Made by a program: the position numbers and the translations under genes. Under the pieces are notes generated by a model. The model was not told the DNA's origin. It did no database searches and saw nothing but the letters and a program-made list of their open reading frames with translations. A stretch of 64,000 bases of DNA from Pseudogemmatithrix spongiicola (GTDB taxonomy: Bacteria > Gemmatimonadota > Gemmatimonadetes > Gemmatimonadales > Gemmatimonadaceae): NCBI RefSeq assembly GCF_030623445.1, contig NZ_CP130613.1:1860001-1924000 (forward strand), given 5' to 3'. This document shows positions 26,050 through 33,252 of this stretch, piece after piece. Position 1 is the stretch's first letter. Each line of letters begins with the position of its first letter.

Positions 26050-27213
26050 CGCCGTCGCTCGCACCGCCGCACGCACGCCCTCCCGAAACCGCTCCACCGA
26101 AAACTTCTCCGCCCACTCCTCACACCGCGCCGCCGTTACACTCCCCGCCGCGATCTCCGCCTCGAGCGCCCGCACGCCCTCCGCAATCGCCGTCGCCGTC
26201 TGCTCGCCGAAGAACACCCCACATCCCGGCCCGACCGTCTCCAGCGCCCCGCCCTTCCCGTACGCCACAACCGGCGTGCCCGCCGCCAGCGCCTCCACCG
26301 GCGCAATGCCGAAATCCTCTTCGGCAGCGAACACGAATCCGTCCGCCCGCTGCAACCAATCCCGCAGTTCGGCCCGCGGCAGATGCCCGAGCAGCCGCAC
26401 ATTCGGCCCCGCCACGGCCTTCGCCTTCTCCCACTCGGGCCCGTCGCCGATCACCACAAGCTCGCGATCAGGCAGAAGCCGAAACGCCTCCACGATGAGC
26501 GGAATCCGCTTGTACGGCACGAAGCGACTCGCCGTCACATACAGCCGAGTGCCCGCCTCCCCCTCAGCCTCTGTTCCCTCACCCCTTCCTCTCATCCCCT
26601 CGCTCTTCGCTCCTCGCTCCTCGCTCCTCGCAGCAAAGAACTCCGTCTCCACCGGCGGATACAGCACCCCGCTGTCCCGCCCCCACACCCGCTGGATGCG
26701 CGCGCGAATGAACTCCGAGATCGCCAAGATCTGCGTCGGCCGCGTCGCCGTGCGCCGGTCCCAGTCGCGGATGTACTTGAGCAACGCCCGCGCCGCCACG
26801 CCCTTCACCCCGCGCGAGAGTCCCGACTCCTCCAGGTACTGCTCCTGCAGGTCCCAGGCGTAGCGCACGGGCGAACAGCAGATGTTGAGATGCGGTACGC
26901 CCGCCGGCACCCGCACGCCCTTCGCCACCGCGTGGCTCACGCTGATCACGAGATCGTAGCCCGTGAAGTCGAGGCGCTCGATCGCCCAAGGCATCAACGG
27001 CAGCAACCTGCGATGCGCGCGCGTCGCGCCGGGAATCCGCTGCAGCGCGGAGGTCACGATGCGTCGCTCGCCGATCAGCGCCCGCAGCGACGGCACCGGA
27101 TCGGCGACCAGCGTGAACAGATCCGCCTCGGGGAACACCGCGCACAGCTGCCCGGTGATCTCCTCCGAGCCGCCGTGCGTCAGCAACCACTCATGGACGA
27201 GCGCGACTCTCAC
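26002..27213 (-). CDS. Family 4 glycosyltransferase
   Basis: A GT-B fold retaining glycosyltransferase of about 403 residues. The opening RVALVHEWLLTHGGSEEI and the donor-binding EDFGIAPVEALAAGTPVVAYGKGG motif are typical of family 4 mannosyl- or glucosyltransferases. GTG 27213, in a GTGA overlap with the HIT gene stop, fits the family opening MRVALVHEW; GTG 27225 is the alternative. Two oddities are a low-complexity linker (ARSEERGAKSEG) made by a 7-base tandem repeat, and a C-terminal tail encoded by inverted-repeat element C. Acceptor and donor are unknown. Confidence 0.88.
   Translation of the reverse strand: MRVALVHEWLLTHGGSEEITGQLCAVFPEADLFTLVADPVPSLRALIGERRIVTSALQRIPGATRAHRRLLPLMPWAIERLDFTGYDLVISVSHAVAKGVRVPAGVPHLNICCSPVRYAWDLQEQYLEESGLSRGVKGVAARALLKYIRDWDRRTATRPTQILAISEFIRARIQRVWGRDSGVLYPPVETEFFAARSEERGAKSEGMRGRGEGTEAEGEAGTRLYVTASRFVPYKRIPLIVEAFRLLPDRELVVIGDGPEWEKAKAVAGPNVRLLGHLPRAELRDWLQRADGFVFAAEEDFGIAPVEALAAGTPVVAYGKGGALETVGPGCGVFFGEQTATAIAEGVRALEAEIAAGSVTAARCEEWAEKFSVERFREGVRAAVRATAGAGETAVRAEMERGQ
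26601..26628. repeat. Heptanucleotide tandem repeat inside the GT4 gene
   Basis: Four units of CGCTCCT (the first is CGCTCTT) on the plus strand. They encode the charged RSEERGAKSE linker between the two Rossmann halves of the glycosyltransferase. One-unit changes would shift the frame. Confidence 0.75.
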
Positions 27214-27551
27214 CCGGGCGGCCACTTCATCTGGCGACCCGCCAGCACATGCAGATGCAGGTGATGCACCGTCTGGCCGCCGTCGTCGCCCGTGTTCACG
27301 ACGACGCGATACCCCGATTGCTCCACGCCGAACTCCCGCGCCACGCGCTTCGCCAGCTCGCTGACCTCCGCCATCACGCTCCCATCCGGCGTCTCGGCGA
27401 GCGACGCGTAGTGCGCTCGCGGAATCACCAGCACATGCAACGGGGCCTGCGGCGCGATGTCGTGGAACGCCAGCGCCTGCGGCGATTCGGCGATGATCTT
27501 CGCGGGAATCTCACCGGCGATAATCCGGCAGAACAAGCAGCTCGCGCTCAT
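27210..27551 (-). CDS. HIT-family nucleotide hydrolase
   Basis: A 113-residue histidine-triad protein. It has the opening CLFCRIIAGEIPAKII, the middle HVLVIPRAH and the catalytic triad HHLHLHV near the C-terminus. These proteins hydrolyse purine nucleoside phosphoramidates. It overlaps rsmE by 4 bases and is a common neighbour of ribosome-modification genes. Confidence 0.95.
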   Translation of the reverse strand: MSASCLFCRIIAGEIPAKIIAESPQALAFHDIAPQAPLHVLVIPRAHYASLAETPDGSVMAEVSELAKRVAREFGVEQSGYRVVVNTGDDGGQTVHHLHLHVLAGRQMKWPPG

Positions 27552-28270
27552 CGATGTGCCTCCAGGTATGCGCGCCCGACGGCCACGCCGCTCACCGCGG
27601 CCGTCTCGAAGCGCAGGATGTTGCCGCCGAGCGACGCGACGAGGAACCCCGCCTGCTCAAAGGCCTCGCGCTCCCCTGCGTCGAAGCCGCCTTCCGGTCC
27701 GACGACAATCGTGAGCGCCGGCGTCGCCGCCTTCACGAGCGAGAGCATCGGCGGCGCGCCCGCATCGAGTAGGACTCCGACGCCCTCTGGCCGCGCGCTG
27801 ATCGCATGCTCGACCGTCGCTTCCGGATAGATCGCCGGCAGCCACGCGCCTCCACACTGCTCGAGCGCATTCGCCATGCGCGCGCGCGTCTTCTGGTGGA
27901 ACACCGGCCCCTCCCCGCGCGGGTTCACGTGCTTCGAGCGTTTGAACAGCACAGGCCGCCAACTCGCGACGCCGAGTTCCGTCGCCTTCTCGGCGAGCCA
28001 AAGCATCCGGTCCTTATCAGCGACGGGCAGCAGCAAGTGAATCGGCGTCGGCGGCTCGACGAGCTCCGCCTGCTCCACGGCGACGGTCGCGTGCCGCTTG
28101 GCTAGGGACGTGAGCACGCCCTCACCGCGCGTGCCCTGCCCGTCGAGCAAGCGTACGCGCATGCCGACCTCGAGTCGCCGCACGCGCATGTGGTGCGCCG
28201 CGTCCTCGCCGAGCGTGACGCTCGAGGGCGCGTGGAAGGGTTCGTCGAGGAAGAAGGCGGCGAGACTCAC
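27548..28270 (-). CDS. rsmE: 16S rRNA (uracil1498-N3)-methyltransferase
   Basis: RsmE (about 240 residues) is a SPOUT-fold methyltransferase with an N-terminal PUA-like domain (HHMRVRRLEVGMRVRLLDG). The knotted C-terminal domain shows IVVGPEGGFDAGE and LGGNILRFETAA. Start GTG 28270 was chosen, with TTG 28273 directly before it. It is followed by the HIT gene and preceded by prmA, the usual prmA-rsmE pairing. Confidence 0.94.
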   Translation of the reverse strand: MSLAAFFLDEPFHAPSSVTLGEDAAHHMRVRRLEVGMRVRLLDGQGTRGEGVLTSLAKRHATVAVEQAELVEPPTPIHLLLPVADKDRMLWLAEKATELGVASWRPVLFKRSKHVNPRGEGPVFHQKTRARMANALEQCGGAWLPAIYPEATVEHAISARPEGVGVLLDAGAPPMLSLVKAATPALTIVVGPEGGFDAGEREAFEQAGFLVASLGGNILRFETAAVSGVAVGRAYLEAHR

Positions 28271-28307
28271 CAAGGGAATCTCGACGCGAATCGCGCGGCG
28301 CGCGAGG

Positions 28308-29150
28308 TCACGCGCGAACCGCCCTCACGCTCCACCACTGGTCTTCGGCGTCCTCAGCGTCGATGCGCCAACCGCCTGCCACCAAGGCCTCGAGCATCCG
28401 CTCGCGCTCGTCCCGCAGGATGCCGCTCAGGATGATGACGCCATCGTCGGCGAGCGTCATCGCCATCAGCGGCAGCAGATCAACCAGCACCGACGAGATG
28501 ATGTTTGCAAGGATGACGCGCACCGGTGCGACGAGCGGCAGGAACACCGCGGCGTCGCCTTCGAGCGCGGCGACGCGATCGCCCACGCCGTTGCGCGCGA
28601 TGTTCTCTTCGGCGTTGCCGGTGGCATCGGGATCGATCTCGATGGCATAGACACGCGCGGCGCCGAGCTTTGCCGCCGCGATGGCGAGGACCGCCGAACC
28701 CGAGCCCAAGTCGGCCACGCTGTCGCCGGCGCGGATCGCGCCCTGCATCAGCCGCACGACGCCGCGCGTGGTCGGGTGTTCGCCGGTGCCGAAGGCCATC
28801 GCGGGTTCGATCACGATGGTCGTCGCGGGATCACGGCCCTCGGCGAGCCATGGCGGGCACACGGTCAGGGCGCCGAGTGCATGCGCGGTGATGCGTTCCT
28901 TCCACTTCTCGGACCAGTCGGTGTTGTCGAGGGGTTCGAGGGTGGCGTCGAGTGCGGGGTCTGCGCGGCGGACGGCGTTGACGAAGCTTTGCGCGTCGGC
29001 GGATTCGGGGAGATGGGTGACGAGTGCGTCTCCGGATTCGTGCAGGCCTTCCGCGCCGGCGGCGAACATGGCGGCGGCGACGGGCTCACGTTTGGAGACG
29101 TGAGAGGGGGTGATGGAGCAGCGGGTCCAGAGAGGGGGCACGGGGGGCAC
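28308..29150 (-). CDS. prmA: Ribosomal protein L11 methyltransferase
   Basis: PrmA (about 280 residues) trimethylates L11. Visible motifs are WSEKWKERI, the catalytic EPAMAFGTGEHPTT, the SAM motif VADLGSGSAVLAIAA and the ILANIISSVL motif. The start is uncertain (GTG 29150 or GTG 29141), because the region upstream is the G-rich inverted-repeat element D and the first 20 or so residues (PPVPPLWTRCSITP) are not family-like. It follows dnaJ, giving the common dnaJ-prmA-rsmE order. Confidence 0.92.
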   Translation of the reverse strand: MPPVPPLWTRCSITPSHVSKREPVAAAMFAAGAEGLHESGDALVTHLPESADAQSFVNAVRRADPALDATLEPLDNTDWSEKWKERITAHALGALTVCPPWLAEGRDPATTIVIEPAMAFGTGEHPTTRGVVRLMQGAIRAGDSVADLGSGSAVLAIAAAKLGAARVYAIEIDPDATGNAEENIARNGVGDRVAALEGDAAVFLPLVAPVRVILANIISSVLVDLLPLMAMTLADDGVIILSGILRDERERMLEALVAGGWRIDAEDAEDQWWSVRAVRA

Positions 29151-29224
29151 GGGGAGGGAGACGGCGGTAGGGGCGGAGATGGAGAGACGGGAATGTGGGA
29201 GACGGGGGGCAGACGGGAGGGGGG
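29151..29224. repeat. Long inverted-repeat element, copy D (left arm only)
   Basis: This single left arm reads GGGGAGGGAGACGGCGGTAG, then GGGCGGAGATGGAGAGACGG, and has a GGGGGGCAGACG inner end. It abuts the start of prmA. The remaining gap to the dnaJ stop (29225-29327) contains no right arm but a degenerate 7-base repeat (CAACTCA units from 29282). Confidence 0.7.
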
Positions 29225-29327
29225 CGAATGGCTTCGCGATCCTCTCTCAAGCATCTGCCTTGTCCCGTGTGCCCACACTTTCAACTCACAACTCACTACT
29301 CGTAACTGCAGTTGGGAGAGCCTCAGC

Positions 29328-30464
29328 TCACCCCAGCGCTTCCTTCATCTTCGCCCAGAACCCCTTCTCCCGCTTCTCCGGCGGCTTCGCCTGCACCTCA
29401 TGCAACTTCTCGATCAACTTCGCCTCTTCCTTCGACAGCTTCTGCGGCGTCCATACCTGCACCCGCACGTGCAGGTCACCCGCGCCTGACGCGTTCACGC
29501 GAGGCAAGCCGCGCCCGCGCAGCACGAACACTTCCCCGCTCTGCGTGCCCTCGGGGATTCGCAGCGTAAGCGGTCCCGTCACGCCTGGCACCTCGAGGTC
29601 GGCGCCGAGCACGGCCTGCGGGTAGGTCACCAACACTTCGCAGTAGAGATCCTCGCCGTCGCGCTCGAAACGATCGTCCTCGAGCACCTCGAACACCACG
29701 ATCACGTCGCCGCGCGGTCCGCTGCGCACGCCTGCGTTGCCCACGCCGCGCAGGTGCATGTACTGGCCCGAGGCCACACCGGCCGGCACCTTGAGCTCGA
29801 TCGTGTGCTCGCCGCGCTGGCGGCCTTCGCCGCGGCAGCTCTTGCAGGGCGACGCGATCATCACGCCTTCGCCGCGGCAGGTCGGGCATGGCGCCACCGA
29901 CACGAACTGCCCGAAGAAGCTCTGCTGCGCGCGGCGCACCTCGCCCTGGCCGTTGCAGGTCGTGCAGCGCGTGGGCTTCGTGCCTTCCTCCGCACCCGTG
30001 CCGGTGCAGCGCTCGCAGGGGTCGAGCAACTTCAGCTTGAGCGTCTTCGTCACGCCCGTCGCGACCTCGAGCATGGTGAGCTGGAGATCCACCTTTACGT
30101 CCGCGCCGGAGCGCGGGCCGCTCTGCTGCCGGCCGCCCCCACCGCCGCCGCCGAAGATGTCGCCGAGGCCGAAGTCGCGCATGAAGATGTTCAGCGCTTC
30201 GGAGAGGTCGACGTGGTGGAAGCCCGCCGCGCCGCCCATCCCGCCCTTCAAGCCGGCCTCGCCGTAGCGATCGTAGGCGGCGCGCTTCTGCGGGTCGCGC
30301 AGGACGTCGTAGGCTTCGGTGATCGCCTTGAACTGCTCCTCGGCTGCCTTGGAGCCCCCGTTTCTGTCGGGGTGGTACTTCATGGCGAGCTTGCGGTAGG
30401 CCTGCTTGATGTCGTCGTCGCTGGCTTGCTTGGCGACGCCTAAAGTCTTGTAGTAATCGGACAT
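29328..30464 (-). CDS. dnaJ: Chaperone protein DnaJ
   Basis: DnaJ (378 residues) is the DnaK co-chaperone. It has an N-terminal J domain with the HPD motif (KYHPDRNGG), a Gly-rich linker (FGGGGGGGRQQ) and four zinc-binding repeats (CERCTGTG, CTTCNGQG, CPTCRGEG, CKSCRGEG). A C-terminal substrate-binding domain follows. ATG 30464 begins MSDYYKTLGV. It lies downstream of hrcA, from which it is separated by the inverted-repeat element carrying the four-helix-bundle gene. Confidence 0.97.
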   Translation of the reverse strand: MSDYYKTLGVAKQASDDDIKQAYRKLAMKYHPDRNGGSKAAEEQFKAITEAYDVLRDPQKRAAYDRYGEAGLKGGMGGAAGFHHVDLSEALNIFMRDFGLGDIFGGGGGGGRQQSGPRSGADVKVDLQLTMLEVATGVTKTLKLKLLDPCERCTGTGAEEGTKPTRCTTCNGQGEVRRAQQSFFGQFVSVAPCPTCRGEGVMIASPCKSCRGEGRQRGEHTIELKVPAGVASGQYMHLRGVGNAGVRSGPRGDVIVVFEVLEDDRFERDGEDLYCEVLVTYPQAVLGADLEVPGVTGPLTLRIPEGTQSGEVFVLRGRGLPRVNASGAGDLHVRVQVWTPQKLSKEEAKLIEKLHEVQAKPPEKREKGFWAKMKEALG

Positions 30465-30481
30465 AGCTGCCTGCAATCTAG

Positions 30482-31156
30482 CGGGGAGACGGGAGAGGGC
30501 GGTACGGGCGGAGATGGTGATACGGGAATGGGGAAGATGGGGGGCAGACGTATCACGTGGCCTAGTTTCGGTCCATGCAAACATCGGACCGGGGCGGACT
30601 GCCTTTCGTGCAGACGCAGGAGGAATGGGAGAGGGGGCAGCCGGGGGCGATAACCCGAGACTTGCTCTGGAAGCTGCACGTGTATCGTGCGGCGCTCTTC
30701 CTGTTGCACGGGGCGGTGGCGGACGCGAAGGAGCTGCGACGGAATAGGCGATACGCAATCGCCGATCAGCTCGTGCGGGCGGCGGGCTCGGTGAGCGCCA
30801 ACATTGCGGAGGGGTATAGCCGCTCCGGCACGGCCGACCGGGTGCGATTGCTCGACTACGCACTCGGCTCCGCGCGGGAGTGCATCACGTGGTACCAAGC
30901 CGCGTCAGACATCCTCCCTCTCCCCGTCCTCGAAGCCCGCCACGAGCTCCTAAGCCGCATCAGAGGAATGACACTCCGACTCATCACGTCCCAGCGCGGA
31001 AGGCACGCAGCTCCATTCCGACGCAAAATCGCTGACGGATAGCGAGAAAGGGCCGGGATAGGAAACACGGGGGAGAGACGTCCCACGTCTCCCCCCCGTC
31101 TCCCCCATTCCCCTCTCCCCATCCCCGCCCGTACCGCCGTCTCCCCTCTCCCACTC
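30482..31156 (+). mobile_element. Candidate mobile element: inverted-repeat arms enclosing a four-helix-bundle gene (copies E and F)
   Basis: A left arm (30482-30560: GGGGAGACGGGAGAGGGCGG, TACGGGCGG, then an inner CAGACGTATCACGT) and a right arm (about 31070-31156, ending ACCGCCGTCTCCCCTCTCCC) are inverted repeats of about 75-80 bases with roughly 80% similarity by eye. They enclose a single plus-strand gene at 30575-31042. The same arms occur elsewhere in the window without the gene (copies A, C, G) or singly (B, D). The element separates hrcA from dnaJ and stops precisely at the hrcA TGA. No transposase of a known type is present. Mobility is inferred from copy number and structure; target-site duplications were not identified. 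Confidence 0.6.
30575..31042 (+). CDS. Four-helix-bundle protein (23S rRNA intervening-sequence/Avd-like family)
   Basis: A 155-residue, mostly helical protein. The central stretch DLLWKLHVYRAALFL, then ADQLVRAAGSVSANIAEGYS, then LDYALGSARECITWYQ matches the pattern of the four-helix-bundle family (IVP/S23, related to Avd of diversity-generating retroelements). That family is known for genes inside 23S rRNA intervening sequences and free-standing copies of unknown role. It is the only plus-strand gene in the hrcA-to-coaD block and lies inside a pair of long inverted repeats. ATG 30575 has no clear ribosome site. Function is unknown; nucleic-acid binding is inferred from the family. Confidence 0.82.
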   Translation: MQTSDRGGLPFVQTQEEWERGQPGAITRDLLWKLHVYRAALFLLHGAVADAKELRRNRRYAIADQLVRAAGSVSANIAEGYSRSGTADRVRLLDYALGSARECITWYQAASDILPLPVLEARHELLSRIRGMTLRLITSQRGRHAAPFRRKIADG

Positions 31157-32212
31157 TCAACCGAGCAAATCCGTCACCAAGGACGACGTATGCGAAACAA
31201 GCGAAATCACTTTCTCATACGGCATCCGCGTCGGCCCAATCACCCCAATCACCCCAGTCAGCGACCCCGCCCGATACTCGGCCGTCACCAGCGTCAGCCC
31301 GCCGAGCAGCGACGTCCCATGCTCATCGCCAATGGAAATCGACACGCCTGGCTGCGCCGTACGCTGCCGCAGCACGCCCGCGAGTGCGCTCCGCGTCTCC
31401 GTGAGCGCGATCAGCTGCTTCAGCCGATTGCCCGACGCGAACTCCGGCTTCTCGGCGAGCACTGACGCCTGACCGAGCACGACGGCGTCCTCGTCGGCGG
31501 GCACCGCGACGTCAAAGAGCTGCTCCCCTTCCTGCACGAAGATGTTGAGCAACTCCGTCGCCCCTCCCGTCGGCGCGGCATCACGCAACCGCTCACCGAG
31601 AGAAGTGCGGATCTCCGCGAGCGAGAGTCCCCCGAGCCGCTCGTTGAGCACCTGCTGCACCTCGGCGATGGCGTTGTCGGCGATCTCGCCGGCAATCTCG
31701 ATGAAGATCGTCCGCACCGCCCCACCCCGCAGCGTGAGCACGAGGATCAAGCGGTCGCTGCTCATGCGCACGAGCTCGAGCTTGGCGAGCACGGTCTGGT
31801 CGAGGCGCGGCCCCAGGGCGACGCCCAACTCCTGCGTGAGCACGCCCAGCGACTGTGCCGCGCGGCGGAGAATCGTCTCGATGGCCGAGCCGCGTTCGCC
31901 GATCTGCTCCGCGAGGCGATCGCGCTCCGGGACGGCCAGACTCTGCGCGGGCAGCGGCTGGCCCTGGTGCATCAGGCCGTCTACATAGAAGCGGTATGCC
32001 TTGTCGGTGGGGATGCGGCCGGCGGAGGTGTGGGGGTGGTAGAGGAAGCCTTTCTCCTCCAGGTCCGCCATGGTGTTGCGGATGGTCGCGGGCGACACGC
32101 CGAGTCCGAAGCGGCGGCTGATCGTGCGGGAGCCGGCCGGTTCGGCGGTCTCGACGTACGACTGAATGACGGCCTCGAGTACTTGCCGCTCGCGCGTATT
32201 GAGCTCGCCCAT
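31157..32212 (-). CDS. hrcA: Heat-inducible transcription repressor HrcA
   Basis: HrcA (351 residues) represses chaperone genes through CIRCE sites. It has an N-terminal winged helix (REVLEAVIQSYVETAEPAGSR in two parts, then SPATIRNTMADLEEKGFLYHPHTSAGRIPTDKAYRFYV split), and a C-terminal GAF-like domain ending GPTRMPYEKVISLV. No perfect CIRCE element (TTAGCACTC-N9-GAGTGCTAA) was seen upstream of it or of dnaJ. grpE and dnaK are not adjacent. Confidence 0.95.
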   Translation of the reverse strand: MGELNTRERQVLEAVIQSYVETAEPAGSRTISRRFGLGVSPATIRNTMADLEEKGFLYHPHTSAGRIPTDKAYRFYVDGLMHQGQPLPAQSLAVPERDRLAEQIGERGSAIETILRRAAQSLGVLTQELGVALGPRLDQTVLAKLELVRMSSDRLILVLTLRGGAVRTIFIEIAGEIADNAIAEVQQVLNERLGGLSLAEIRTSLGERLRDAAPTGGATELLNIFVQEGEQLFDVAVPADEDAVVLGQASVLAEKPEFASGNRLKQLIALTETRSALAGVLRQRTAQPGVSISIGDEHGTSLLGGLTLVTAEYRAGSLTGVIGVIGPTRMPYEKVISLVSHTSSLVTDLLG

Positions 32213-32236
32213 AGGCTTAACTTATGCAATATGAAC

Positions 32237-32253
32237 GACTTGCGGCGCAAGTC
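32237..32253. promoter_or_regulatory. Perfect 17-bp palindrome in the hrcA leader
   Basis: GACTTGCGGCGCAAGTC (8-bp arms around one base) lies 25 bases upstream of the hrcA start. A -10-like GATACT is read on the minus strand at 32285-32280, without a convincing -35. The palindrome would sit in the 5' leader and could be an operator or an RNA hairpin. It does not resemble CIRCE. Confidence 0.4.
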
Positions 32254-32392
32254 CGAGATACGGAACTCGTCAGGGCACTAGTATCCTTCTTACATTGTTT
32301 TTACCAGTTATTTGGCGCCCGAAGGTGCGCGCCGCGCGGGCGGTGCTCGTGCGAGCGATAGCACGCGCGCGCGCGGCAGCTAGCTTCAGCGC

Positions 32393-33118
32393 GTGCCGAC
32401 AATCACGTACTCCGCATGGGAGCAGTTTCCCGGGTGGTCGGGTGCCCCCGACTGGATTGCCGCACTCGTGCGGCGCCATGCCGCACGCCATGTCCTCGAG
32501 ATCGGCGCGGGCGCGAATCCGACGTTGCCGCTGGACCGGCTCGCCGACCTCGGCATCGCGCAGTACACCACGAACGATGTGTCCGCCGACGAACTCGCCA
32601 AGGCGCCGCCGGGCTACGAGACCCTCTGCGCTGACTTCACGGACCCCGCTCTCGTTCTCGCGCGGCAGTACGACTTCATCTGCAGCCGCATGGTCAACGA
32701 GCACGTGCGCGATGGCGAGACCTACTTCCGCAACATCTACCGTGCCCTCACGCCCGGCGGCGTGACGGCCCACGCCTTTTCGACGCTCTACGCCCTGCCC
32801 TTTCTCGCGAACCGCCTGATGCCCGAGGCGGTATCGAGTGCGCTACTCAATCTGTTCGCCCCGCGCGACCGCCATCAACACGACAAGTTCCGCGCGTACT
32901 ACAGTTGGTCGCGCGGCCCAACGGTGCGGCAAATCCGGCGTTTCGAGCGGCTCGGCTTCGAGGTCCTGGAGTACCGCGGCTTCTTCGGGCACCGCTACTA
33001 CGAACACCGACTCGCGCCGCTCCATCGCGCCGAACTCGCGAAAGAGCGCTGGCTGCTACGGCACCCGATTCCGCAGCTGACCGCGTACGCGACCGTCGTC
33101 TTGCGCCGGCCGAGGTAG
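32393..33118 (+). CDS. Class I SAM-dependent methyltransferase
   Basis: A 241-residue protein with a Rossmann methyltransferase core. Motif I is VLEIGAGANPTLPLDRLADLG shortened to LEIGAGANP at its glycine-rich loop, an acidic motif II follows (YTTNDVS), and later YDFICSRMVNEHV and a PGGV turn are in the positions of motifs IV and VI. The substrate is unknown; the family includes enzymes acting on small molecules and sugars. GTG 32393 is the first plausible start. It is divergent from hrcA and converges with hemW across a 14-bp tandem repeat. Confidence 0.8.
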   Translation: MPTITYSAWEQFPGWSGAPDWIAALVRRHAARHVLEIGAGANPTLPLDRLADLGIAQYTTNDVSADELAKAPPGYETLCADFTDPALVLARQYDFICSRMVNEHVRDGETYFRNIYRALTPGGVTAHAFSTLYALPFLANRLMPEAVSSALLNLFAPRDRHQHDKFRAYYSWSRGPTVRQIRRFERLGFEVLEYRGFFGHRYYEHRLAPLHRAELAKERWLLRHPIPQLTAYATVVLRRPR

Positions 33119-33144
33119 TCGCCTCACCCGGCGTGCCCGCACCG

Positions 33145-33228
33145 ACCGCGCGATGCCAACCGCGCGATGCCAACCGCGCGATGCCAACCGTGCGATGCCG
33201 AACGTGCGGGGCCAACCGAGCGGGGCCA
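33145..33228. repeat. Tandem array of six 14-bp units
   Basis: Consensus ACCGCGCGATGCCA. The first three units are identical and the next three diverge progressively (ACCGTGCGATGCCG, AACGTGCGGGGCCA, ACCGAGCGGGGCCA). It lies between the ends of the convergent methyltransferase and hemW genes. 14-bp units are not multiples of 3, and no gene spans the array. Confidence 0.85.
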
Positions 33229-33252
33229 ACCGATCGGCCGGTCGCGAGCCGC

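Noticed and set aside
30514-30747. Alternative small frame starting within the inverted-repeat arm and overlapping the four-helix gene.
   Set aside because: It is out of frame with the recognisable four-helix sequence and has no motif.
33145-33228. The 14-bp tandem array considered as a CRISPR.
   Set aside because: Units are contiguous with no spacers, unit length is far too short, and no cas genes are present.
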